DNA of 13,154 nt from Alphaproteobacteria bacterium (GTDB lineage: Bacteria; Pseudomonadota; Alphaproteobacteria; JAEULC01), in assembly GCA_020851015.1 (NCBI GenBank), contig JADZDN010000232.1:1-13154 (forward strand), given 5' to 3'. Of the stretch, positions 7,841-13,154 are shown piece after piece; position 1 is the stretch's first letter; each line of letters opens with the position of its first letter. Below the pieces are notes generated by a model. The model made no database searches and was not told where the DNA came from. It worked only from the letters and a program-made list of their open reading frames with translations. Position numbers and translations under genes: made by a program.

Positions 7841-8605
7841 ATGGCGGACGCAAGGGGGATCGAGCGTTTCTCGCTGGCCGGCCAAGTGGCGCTGATCACC
7901 GGCGCGCGCGGCGGGCTGGGGCTGGCGATGGCGCGCGGCATGGCGGCGGCCGGCGCCGCCGTCGGCATCAACAGCCGCGACCCCGCCTTGGCGGAAAAGG
8001 CCGCCGCCGCGATCCCCAACGCCTTCCCCGCCGCCTTCGACATCACCGACCTGAAGGGAGCGGCCAAGGCGATCGACGCCATCGTGGCCGCGCGCGGACG
8101 CATCGACTGCCTGGTCAACAACGCGGCGCTGCGCGACCGCCGCCCGTTCCCCGACATTTCGGCTGGGGACTTGCAGCGCCTGCTGGGGACCAACCTGGTC
8201 GCCGCCTACGAGGTCTCGCGCCTGGTGACCAGGCACATGGTCGAGCGCGGCGGCGGGCGGCTGCTGTTCATCACCTCGATGGTCGGTCCGCAGTCGTTCC
8301 AGGGCGATCCGGCCTATGTGGCGTCGAAGGGCGGGCTGACCGCGCTGATGCGCGCGCTCGCCGTCGAACTGGGGCCCAAGGGCATCACCGCCAACGCGAT
8401 CGCGCCCGGCTTCTTCCTGACCGACGTCAATGCCGCCTTCTTCGCCGACCACCGCGTCGCCGACATCAAGCGGCGCATTCCGCTGCAGCGCTGGGGCAAG
8501 CCGGAGGAACTGGTGGGCGCGGCGATCTTCCTCGCCTCCGACGCCGCGTCCTACGTCAACGGCCATGTGCTGACGGTGGATGCGGGGCTTTCGATCGCCC
8601 TCTAG
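7841..8605 (+). CDS. SDR-family NAD(P)-dependent oxidoreductase
   Basis: This is a classical short-chain dehydrogenase/reductase of 254 residues. The cofactor loop TGARGGLG is at 20-27, NNA at 93-95, and the catalytic tetrad is Asn118, Ser146, Tyr159 and Lys163 (YVASK). It looks closest to the gluconate 5-dehydrogenase/3-oxoacyl-ACP reductase group, which suggests interconversion of a secondary alcohol and a ketone, but the substrate is not readable from sequence. Asn44-Ser45-Arg46 at the end of the second strand hints at NADP preference, which is an inference. The ATG at 7841 follows the IclR stop with no gap, and AGGGGGA ribosome binding sequence lies inside the end of iclR, so the two are co-transcribed and probably translationally coupled. 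Confidence 0.93.
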   Translation: MADARGIERFSLAGQVALITGARGGLGLAMARGMAAAGAAVGINSRDPALAEKAAAAIPNAFPAAFDITDLKGAAKAIDAIVAARGRIDCLVNNAALRDRRPFPDISAGDLQRLLGTNLVAAYEVSRLVTRHMVERGGGRLLFITSMVGPQSFQGDPAYVASKGGLTALMRALAVELGPKGITANAIAPGFFLTDVNAAFFADHRVADIKRRIPLQRWGKPEELVGAAIFLASDAASYVNGHVLTVDAGLSIAL

Positions 8606-8625
8606 GTTTCCCCACGGCGGGCCCG

Positions 8626-8634
8626 TGATATAAG
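8626..8634 (+). promoter_or_regulatory. Candidate extended -10 promoter before the D-2-hydroxyacid dehydrogenase gene
   Basis: TGATATAAG carries an extended -10 (TG, one base, then TATAAG, 5 of 6 to TATAAT) in the 75-bp gap after the SDR stop. The matching -35 (GTTTCC around 8606) is weak, as is common with extended -10 promoters. Transcription would start near 8640, at the edge of the hairpin at 8641-8658. Confidence 0.4.
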
Positions 8635-8640
8635 CGGCAC

Positions 8641-8658
8641 CCCGGGCACCTGCCCGGG
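8641..8658 (+). repeat. GC-rich perfect inverted repeat (8-bp arms) in the dehydrogenase leader
   Basis: CCCGGGCA is followed by CC and then TGCCCGGG. In RNA this would fold as a 7-bp stem CCCGGGC/GCCCGGG closed by an ACCT loop. No U-run follows, so it is not a classical terminator. It sits between a candidate -10 and the GGAGGGG ribosome binding site at 8667-8673, so it could be an operator at the transcription start or a 5' stabilising hairpin. Confidence 0.6.
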
Positions 8659-8680
8659 CTTGCACCGGAGGGGACCCGCC

Positions 8681-9646
8681 GTGAAATCCATCGACGTTCT
8701 GCTGTCCGCGCCGATGATGCCCTTGATCATGGACGGCGTCGCCGCCGCCTTCACCGCGCATCGCCCTTGGGAAGCCAAGGACCGCGACGCGTTCCTGCGC
8801 GAAGTCGGACCGCGCATCCGCGGCATCGCCGCCGGCGGCAGCCATGCACGGATCGACGGCGCGTTCATGGACCGGTTTCCCAAGCTCGAGATCATCGCCA
8901 ATTTCGGCGTGGGCTACGACAACATCGACGCGGCCGAGGCCGGACGGCGCAAGGTGATCGTGACCAACACGCCCGACGTGCTGACCGACGAGGTCGCCGA
9001 CCTGGCCCTGGGGCTGCTGCTGTCCACCATCCGCCAGCTGCCGCAGGCCGAGCGCCATCTGCGCGCCGGCAAGTGGCTGGAAAAGAACTTCCCCCTCACC
9101 ACCACGCTGCGCGGCCGCAAGGTCGGCATCCTGGGGCTGGGGCGGATCGGCAAGGCGGTGGCGCAGCGCGTGGCGGCCTTCGACGTGCCGGTGGCCTATC
9201 ACGGCCGCAACAAGCAGGCCGACGTGCCCTATCGCTACTACGCGTCGCTGAACGAGATGGCCAAGGATGTCGACGTGCTGATCGTGGTGACGCCGGGCGG
9301 CGCCGGGACCAGGAACCTGGTGAACGCCGAGGTGCTGCGCAACCTTGGCCCCAACGGCATCCTGGTCAACGTGGCACGCGGAAGCGTGGTCGACGAGCCG
9401 GCCCTGATCCAGGCCCTGCGCGACAAGACCATCCTGTCCGCCGGGCTGGACGTGTTCGTCGACGAGCCGCGCGTGCCGGCCGAGCTGATCGCGATGGACC
9501 ATGTCGTGCTGCTGCCGCATGTCGGCTCCGCCTCGGTCCATACCCGCAACGCCATGGGCCAGCTCGTGGTCGACAACCTGACCGCGTGGTTCGCCGGCAA
9601 GGGACCGAAGACCCCGGTCGCCGAAACCCCTTGGCAGCGGCGCTGA
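8681..9646 (+). CDS. D-isomer-specific 2-hydroxyacid dehydrogenase
   Basis: The 321-residue product is an NAD(P)-dependent dehydrogenase that interconverts D-2-hydroxyacids and 2-oxoacids, in the glyoxylate/hydroxypyruvate reductase-like branch. The Rossmann motif GLGRIG is at residues 152-157 of the GTG-initiated protein. The catalytic triad is Arg233 (NVARGS), Glu262 (VDEP) and His280 (LPHVGS). The substrate loop FGVGYDNID is present in the N-terminal catalytic domain. The start is GTG at 8681, chosen because GGAGGGG (8667-8673) lies correctly upstream; an earlier TTG at 8660 would place that site inside the gene. It is on the same strand as IclR-SDR and the leuCD operon, but separated from each by 75 and 190 bp with its own candidate promoter. 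It may reduce or produce the oxoacid formed by neighbouring lyases, which is an inference. Confidence 0.93.
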   Translation: MKSIDVLLSAPMMPLIMDGVAAAFTAHRPWEAKDRDAFLREVGPRIRGIAAGGSHARIDGAFMDRFPKLEIIANFGVGYDNIDAAEAGRRKVIVTNTPDVLTDEVADLALGLLLSTIRQLPQAERHLRAGKWLEKNFPLTTTLRGRKVGILGLGRIGKAVAQRVAAFDVPVAYHGRNKQADVPYRYYASLNEMAKDVDVLIVVTPGGAGTRNLVNAEVLRNLGPNGILVNVARGSVVDEPALIQALRDKTILSAGLDVFVDEPRVPAELIAMDHVVLLPHVGSASVHTRNAMGQLVVDNLTAWFAGKGPKTPVAETPWQRR

Positions 9647-9662
9647 CAGGCGGAGCTTCCCT

Positions 9663-9685
9663 TCGCATGATCACAAGTCATGCGA
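9663..9685 (+). repeat. Hairpin downstream of the dehydrogenase gene (8-bp perfect arms)
   Basis: TCGCATGA (9663-9670) and TCATGCGA (9678-9685) are exact reverse complements with a 7-base loop, starting 17 bp after the dehydrogenase stop. It could act as a weak terminator or 3' stabiliser, but there is no U-tract. It also lies 2 bases upstream of a GGAGGA sequence, so it could shield that site. Confidence 0.55.
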
Positions 9686-9696
9686 GCGGAGGAAAT

Positions 9697-9729
9697 ATGG
9701 TTTGCAGCCGGCCAGGCGTTTCGCTCTAA
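9697..9729 (+). CDS. Possible 10-codon leader peptide with ribosome binding site
   Basis: ATG at 9697 follows GGAGGA (9688-9693) and opens a frame encoding MVCSRPGVSL, ending in TAA. The gap between the core ribosome binding site and the ATG is short (3-4 bases). There is no run of leucine or other repeated codons as in leu attenuators, so a regulatory leader is only a possibility and chance is likely. Confidence 0.2.
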   Translation: MVCSRPGVSL

Positions 9730-9730
9730 T
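9702..9730 (+). promoter_or_regulatory. Candidate promoter for the leuCD-lyase-ThDP operon
   Basis: TTGCAG (9702-9707), a 17-bp spacer and TCTAAT (9725-9730, 5 of 6 to consensus) form a plausible sigma-70-type promoter. It lies within the 190-bp gap after the D-2-hydroxyacid dehydrogenase. Downstream elements are the 8-bp palindrome CCCTAGGG (9735-9742) and a GCTCTA (9723-9728)/TAGAGC (9761-9766) inverted repeat around it, both candidates for operator or leader structure. The -35 is weak. Confidence 0.35.
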
Positions 9731-9786
9731 TTTACCCTAGGGCATAAGTAGATTCCGCAATAGAGCCCTGGGGAGCGAACGCCGCC

Positions 9787-9840
9787 ATGATCGACCGGCG
9801 CCTTGCGGCGGATGGCGAGAAGTTGCGTCCGCGGCGATGA
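9787..9840 (+). CDS. Short upstream ORF overlapping the leuC start (17 codons)
   Basis: The frame encodes the arginine-rich peptide MIDRRLAADGEKLRPRR and stops at TGA 9838-9840, overlapping the leuC ATG at 9837 in an ATGA. GGGGAG at 9770-9775 is a usable, if distant, ribosome binding site (11 bases). leuC itself has no convincing site, so this small frame may load ribosomes for leuC by termination-reinitiation. No homologue is recognised; the peptide may have no function of its own. Confidence 0.35.
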   Translation: MIDRRLAADGEKLRPRR

Positions 9841-11246
9841 CACGCGGCAGCACGCTGTTCGAAAAGATCTGGGACCCGCACGTCGTCAAGCGCTTCGACG
9901 GCGGCCGCGACCTGATCTTCGTCGACCGCCATATCCTGCAGGAAACCACCTGCGCCCCGGCCTTCGCGGGGCTCGCGCGCGCCGGCCGCCCCGTTGCGCA
10001 TCCCGCGCTGACCCTGGCCACCCAGGACCACATCGTTTCCACCGAGCCGGACCGGACCGAGGCGAGCAATCCCGAAGGCGTGGAGCTGATGCGCCTGATG
10101 CGCGCCAACGCCGCGGCGCACGGCATCCGCCACTATGGCATCGAGGACGCGCGCCAGGGCATCGTGCACGTCATCGGCCCCGAGCTGGGCGCCGCCCTGC
10201 CGGGAACGGTGCTGGCCTGCGGCGACAGCCATACCTCGACCGTTGGCGGGCTGGGCGCGCTCGGCATCGGGGTGGGCACCAGCGAGGTCGAGCACGTGCT
10301 GGCCACGCAGACCCTGCTGCTGCAGCGTCCGCAGACGATGCGCATCCGGCTCGAGGGCCGCAAGGCGCCGGGCGTCAGCGCCAAGGATCTGATCCTGGCG
10401 GTGATCGGCCGCTTCGGCATCGCGGCGGGGCGCTCGCACGCGGTCGAATATGCCGGCCCGGTGATCCGCGCCCTCGGCCTCGAGGAGCGCCTGACGGTCT
10501 GCAACATGTCGATCGAGCTGGGCGCGCGGCTGGGCCTGATCGCGCCCGACGACACCACCTTCGCCTACCTGGCCGGCCGGCCCTTCGCGCCACGCGGCGC
10601 CGACTGGGACCTGGCGATGGCTGATTGGCGCGCGCTCGCCTCGGCGGAGGATGCCGTCTTCGAGCGCGACGTCGCGATCGACTGCGCGCCGATCGCGCCG
10701 CAGGTCACCTGGGGAACGACCCAGGAGGACGTGATCGGCATCGACCAGCGCATTCCCGACCCGGCGTTGCAGACGGATCCCGAGCGGCGGCGGCGCAGCG
10801 TCGCGGCGCTGGGCTACATGGGGCTTGCCCCGGGCGACGCCCTCGAAGGATTGAAGGTCGACGTGGTGTTCATCGGCTCGTGCACCAACGGGCGCCTGTC
10901 GGACCTGGAGGCCGCCGCCGCGATCGCCCGCGGCCGCAAGGTCAAGGCCGATCTGCGCGCCGTGGTCGTACCGGGATCGGCGTCGGTCAAGCGGGCCGCC
11001 GAGGCGAAGGGCCTGGACCGGGTGTTCCGCGAGGCCGGGTTCGAATGGCGCAGTCCCGGCTGCTCGATGTGCGTCAGCATCAACCAGGACGTGGTGCCGC
11101 CGGGCGCACGCTGCGTGGCGACCACCAACCGGAACTTCGAGGGCCGCCAGGGCCCCGGCAGCCGCACCCACCTCGCCAGCCCGGCGATGGCCGCCGCCGC
11201 CGCCGTCAGCGGCGCCATCGTCGACGTCCGGAGGCTGGCGTCATGA
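9837..11246 (+). CDS. leuC: 3-isopropylmalate dehydratase large subunit-like protein (LeuC family hydratase)
   Basis: This is a 469-residue [4Fe-4S] aconitase-superfamily large subunit of normal LeuC length (E. coli 466). The cluster ligands are Cys349 (GSCTNGR), Cys409 and Cys412 (GCSMC). The opening TLFEKIWDPHVV, the substrate motif ACGDSHTSTVGGLGAL around 127-142, and the C-terminal NRNFEGRQGPGSRTHLASPAMAAAAA are typical. With the small subunit it would hydrate and dehydrate a dicarboxylate. Bona fide LeuC converts 2-isopropylmalate to 3-isopropylmalate, but homologues in this family also act on citraconate, maleate or dimethylmaleate. No leuB or leuA is adjacent, and a lyase-type gene follows leuD, so a catabolic paralogue is suspected. 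The start is ATG at 9837; there is no strong ribosome binding site, but the end of a short upstream ORF overlaps it. Confidence 0.9.
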   Translation: MTRGSTLFEKIWDPHVVKRFDGGRDLIFVDRHILQETTCAPAFAGLARAGRPVAHPALTLATQDHIVSTEPDRTEASNPEGVELMRLMRANAAAHGIRHYGIEDARQGIVHVIGPELGAALPGTVLACGDSHTSTVGGLGALGIGVGTSEVEHVLATQTLLLQRPQTMRIRLEGRKAPGVSAKDLILAVIGRFGIAAGRSHAVEYAGPVIRALGLEERLTVCNMSIELGARLGLIAPDDTTFAYLAGRPFAPRGADWDLAMADWRALASAEDAVFERDVAIDCAPIAPQVTWGTTQEDVIGIDQRIPDPALQTDPERRRRSVAALGYMGLAPGDALEGLKVDVVFIGSCTNGRLSDLEAAAAIARGRKVKADLRAVVVPGSASVKRAAEAKGLDRVFREAGFEWRSPGCSMCVSINQDVVPPGARCVATTNRNFEGRQGPGSRTHLASPAMAAAAAVSGAIVDVRRLAS

Positions 11247-11884
11247 GAGTACCGCTCCGGCGCGTCGCCGGCGTTGCCGCACCCCTGCCGCTCGCCAACG
11301 TCAACACCGACGCGATCATCCCGTCGGTCTACCTGCGCTCGGAATCGAGCGACCTGGCGCGCGGCCTGTTCGCGCGCTGGCGGTTCGACGAGGCCGGCGC
11401 CGAGCGGCCCGACTTCGTGCTGAACCGCCCGGCGTTCCGCCGCGCCGCCATCCTGCTCGCCGGCGAGAATTTCGGCTGCGGCAGCTCGCGCGAGGCCGCG
11501 GTGTGGGCCCTGCAGCGCTTCGGCATCAAGTGCGTGATCGCGCCCAGCTTCGCCGACATCTTCTACGAGAATGCGTTCCGCAACGGCATGCTGGCCGCGA
11601 TCGCCGACCCGGCGGAGCTTGCCGCGCTGGTCGCCGCGGTCGAGGCCGCGCCCGATGACGCGCAGGTCGACATCGACCTGGAGAAGGGCCTGATCGTGCG
11701 CGGCAACGCGGTGCGGATGGGCTTCAGCGTGCCGGCGTTCCGCCGCGATGCGCTGCTGCGCGGCGACGACGAGATCGCGTCGACCCTGCGCCATGCCGAG
11801 GACATCGCCGCCTATGCCGCCGCCGATCGCGCGCGGCGCGGCTGGCTCTACCGCGCCATTGCCCCGGAAGGAAAGTCCGAATGA
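11243..11884 (+). CDS. leuD: 3-isopropylmalate dehydratase small subunit-like protein (LeuD family)
   Basis: This 213-residue swivel-domain subunit (E. coli LeuD 201) completes the heterodimer with the preceding gene. It aligns with proteobacterial LeuD throughout: NTDAIIP at 21-27, RPDFVLN near 55-61, ENFGCGSSRE at 75-84, and VIAPSFADIFYENAF at 98-112. Two departures stand out. The usual SREHAPWAL reads SREAAVWAL, so Ala85 and Val87 replace the conserved His and Pro. The loop after NTDAIIP reads YLRSE, unlike FLQKV in E. coli LeuD; in archaeal homologues this loop influences substrate choice. The gene starts at ATG 11243 with GGAGG at 11230-11234 and overlaps the stop of the large-subunit gene by 4 bp. 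Its own stop overlaps the next start the same way. Confidence 0.88.
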   Translation: MRVPLRRVAGVAAPLPLANVNTDAIIPSVYLRSESSDLARGLFARWRFDEAGAERPDFVLNRPAFRRAAILLAGENFGCGSSREAAVWALQRFGIKCVIAPSFADIFYENAFRNGMLAAIADPAELAALVAAVEAAPDDAQVDIDLEKGLIVRGNAVRMGFSVPAFRRDALLRGDDEIASTLRHAEDIAAYAAADRARRGWLYRAIAPEGKSE

Positions 11885-12777
11885 GACGGCCCCCGCTCAG
11901 CGCCGCGCTCGCCGCCGAGCGACCCCTGGTCACGCCCCTGGCGCATGATGCGCTGTCCGCCCGCCTGATCGCGCGCGCCGGATTCCGCGCCTTCACGGTC
12001 GGCGGCTCGGCCTTGCTGGCGGCGCGGCACGGCTTCCCCGATATCGGGCTGATCGGCGTCAAGGACATGGCCGACGGGCTGCGCGACATCGCGGCGGCCT
12101 CGGACCTGCCGTTCTTCGCCGATGCCGACGACGGCTACGGCGACGTGAAGTCTACCGCGCGCACGGTGGCCGACTACGAGGCGATCGGCGTGGGCGGATT
12201 GCTGATCGAGGACCAGCACCGCGACCGCAAGCAGCAGCGCGCCGACAAGGCGGCCGCCGTGGTGGACGAAGCGGTGATCCAGCAGAAGCTGCGCACGGCG
12301 CTCGCGGTGCGCTCCGGACCCGAGACGCTGATCATCGGGCGCACCGACGCCTATGGCGCGCTCGGCCTCGACGCCGCGCTGCGGCGCGCCGAGCGGTTCC
12401 TGAAGCTGGGCGTCGACGGCGTCTTCATCGCCGGGCTGCGAACGCCCGAGGACTACACGCGCGTCGGCAAGACGCTCAACGGCGCCATCCTGCTGGCCGC
12501 CATGTTCGAAGGCTCCGGCACGCCGTGGATCGCGCCCGCCGACCTGGGCGCGATGGGATTCCGCCAGGTTTCCTATCCGGTCACGCTGATGTTGCGGGTC
12601 GTGGGCGCCTTGCAGGGCGCGCTGGCCGAATTGCGCGCCCATGCGCTGGGCACGCGCGCGATGACGCCCCTGGCCGATGGCGCGGCGATCCGCGCCGCGC
12701 TGGACGACGCGGTCGAACTGAAGCGCTGGCGCGAGATCGAGACACGCTTCGGCGACGCTGCCGGAAAGGGTTCCTGA
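11881..12777 (+). CDS. Isocitrate lyase/PEP mutase (ICL/PEPM) superfamily lyase or decarboxylase
   Basis: This 298-residue TIM-barrel protein belongs to the ICL/PEPM superfamily, whose members cleave or rearrange C-C or C-P bonds of 2-oxo- or 2-hydroxy-carboxylates using Mg2+. Key segments are HDALSARL at 22-29 (usually YDALSA), metal motif DADDGYGD at 81-88, IEDQ at 109-112, GRTDA at 153-157, and FEGSGTP at 209-215. The gating-loop signature KKCGH of isocitrate, methylisocitrate and dimethylmalate lyases is absent: the region after IEDQ reads HRDRKQQRADK. The protein has no cysteine at all. PEP mutase's K-x-N-S is also missing. That leaves oxaloacetate-decarboxylase-like or unassigned chemistry. 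The start ATG 11881 overlaps the leuD stop, with AAGGAAAG upstream. Confidence 0.9.
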   Translation: MRRPPLSAALAAERPLVTPLAHDALSARLIARAGFRAFTVGGSALLAARHGFPDIGLIGVKDMADGLRDIAAASDLPFFADADDGYGDVKSTARTVADYEAIGVGGLLIEDQHRDRKQQRADKAAAVVDEAVIQQKLRTALAVRSGPETLIIGRTDAYGALGLDAALRRAERFLKLGVDGVFIAGLRTPEDYTRVGKTLNGAILLAAMFEGSGTPWIAPADLGAMGFRQVSYPVTLMLRVVGALQGALAELRAHALGTRAMTPLADGAAIRAALDDAVELKRWREIETRFGDAAGKGS

Positions 12778-12779
12778 CC

Positions 12780-13154
12780 ATGGCCGCGGACAACGCCCCC
12801 ACCCAAAGCAATGCGCGCCTGTTCGGCAGCGACCCGATGGCGGGAATGCTGCGCGCGCTGGGCATGGAGTATATCGCGCTGACCCCCGGCGCCAGCTTCC
12901 GCGGCCTGCATGACAGCCTGGTCAACTACCTGGGCAACACCAAGCCCGAGCTGCTGCTGTGCATCCACGAGGAGCACGCCGTGTCGCTGGCCCATGGCTG
13001 GACGCGCGTGACCGGCAAGGCGATGGCGGTGGCGCTGCACAGCAATGTCGGGCTGATGCACGCGACCATGGCGATCTTCAACGCCTGGTGCGACCGCGTG
13101 CCGATCCTGATGCTGGGCGCGGTGGGGCCGATGGACGCCGTGCACCGCCGACCC
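12780..13154 (+). CDS. Thiamine-diphosphate-dependent enzyme, N-terminal part (3' truncated by the window edge)
   Basis: The first 125 residues of an acetolactate synthase/benzoylformate decarboxylase-type ThDP enzyme are visible; the family is about 550 residues. This covers most of the N-terminal PYR domain. The cofactor-activating glutamate is Glu64 in HEEHAVSLAHGW, aligning with the usual HEQGAAHMADGY. The segment HSNVGLMHATMAIFNAWCDRVPILML is the family's strand-helix that follows, with the usual Gly-Pro-Gly replaced by Ser-Asn-Val-Gly. Such enzymes decarboxylate or ligate 2-oxoacids. It starts at ATG 12780, 2 bp after the previous stop, with GGAAAGGG upstream, so it is the fourth gene of the operon and probably uses a 2-oxoacid from that pathway. 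The substrate class cannot be fixed without the C-terminal two thirds. Confidence 0.88.
   Translation, partial: MAADNAPTQSNARLFGSDPMAGMLRALGMEYIALTPGASFRGLHDSLVNYLGNTKPELLLCIHEEHAVSLAHGWTRVTGKAMAVALHSNVGLMHATMAIFNAWCDRVPILMLGAVGPMDAVHRRP

Noticed and set aside
7184..9541. Long open frame (785 codons) on the minus strand over the IclR, SDR and dehydrogenase genes
   Set aside because: It lies antisense to three genes with intact catalytic motifs and shows the same low-complexity composition. It is a shadow frame.
9697..9840. Leucine attenuator before leuC
   Set aside because: Neither small frame has a run of Leu codons, and no terminator/antiterminator pair with a U-tract is visible.
11881..13154. 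Phosphonate biosynthesis (PEP mutase plus phosphonopyruvate decarboxylase)
   Set aside because: The gene types are superficially right, but the PEP mutase K-x-N-S signature is missing. The ThDP protein resembles acetolactate synthase/benzoylformate decarboxylase types rather than phosphonopyruvate decarboxylase.

Overview
The window is a 13.2 kb stretch of GC-rich bacterial chromosome, densely coding on both strands. The organism is probably an alphaproteobacterium. This is inferred from the very high GC content with strong G/C at third codon positions, a near-canonical alphaproteobacterial-type MreB C-terminus, proteobacterial-length LeuC and LeuD proteins, and the catabolic gene repertoire. 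No RNA gene, insertion sequence, CRISPR array or integrase was seen. No gap between genes exceeds 190 bp.

Layout: (1) 2-1004, rightward: the 3' end of mreB, then a Rid-family (YjgF/YER057c/UK114) gene 13 bp later. (2) 1010-4700, leftward: a three-gene surface-polysaccharide set read as Wzx-type flippase, NodB-fold polysaccharide deacetylase, and CelD/FemAB-like GNAT acetyltransferase. A good sigma-70-like promoter lies just upstream of the flippase. (3) 4803-7003, leftward: an amidohydrolase-2 family metal-dependent hydrolase or decarboxylase, followed by an HpcH/HpaI-type aldolase. (4) 7004-7069: an AT-rich divergent regulatory region with nested inverted repeats. (5) 7070-8605, rightward: an IclR-family regulator directly abutting an SDR oxidoreductase. 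(6) 8681-9646, rightward: a D-2-hydroxyacid dehydrogenase behind its own candidate promoter and a GC hairpin. (7) 9837-13154, rightward: a tightly packed operon of LeuC-like and LeuD-like hydratase subunits, an ICL/PEPM-superfamily lyase or decarboxylase, and the start of a thiamine-diphosphate enzyme. The first three of these genes overlap by ATGA and the fourth follows 2 bp later.

The right-hand 8.4 kb reads as a small-molecule catabolic locus. It contains a local IclR regulator, two redox enzymes, an aconitase-fold hydratase, and up to three enzymes that could break C-C bonds (HpcH/HpaI, ICL/PEPM, ThDP). The leuC-leuD pair has no leuB beside it; an ICL/PEPM gene stands there instead. The LeuD-like subunit departs from the usual small-subunit motif, and the ICL/PEPM protein contains no cysteine, so it lacks the lyase general acid. 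This suggests an uncharacterised route in which an unsaturated di- or tricarboxylate is hydrated and then cleaved or decarboxylated, rather than leucine synthesis. The substrate cannot be read from sequence alone.

The most interesting non-coding signals are the nested GTTTC/GAAAC repeats between the amidohydrolase and IclR genes, and a 17-codon upstream ORF that ends in an ATGA overlap with leuC, which itself has no clear ribosome binding site.
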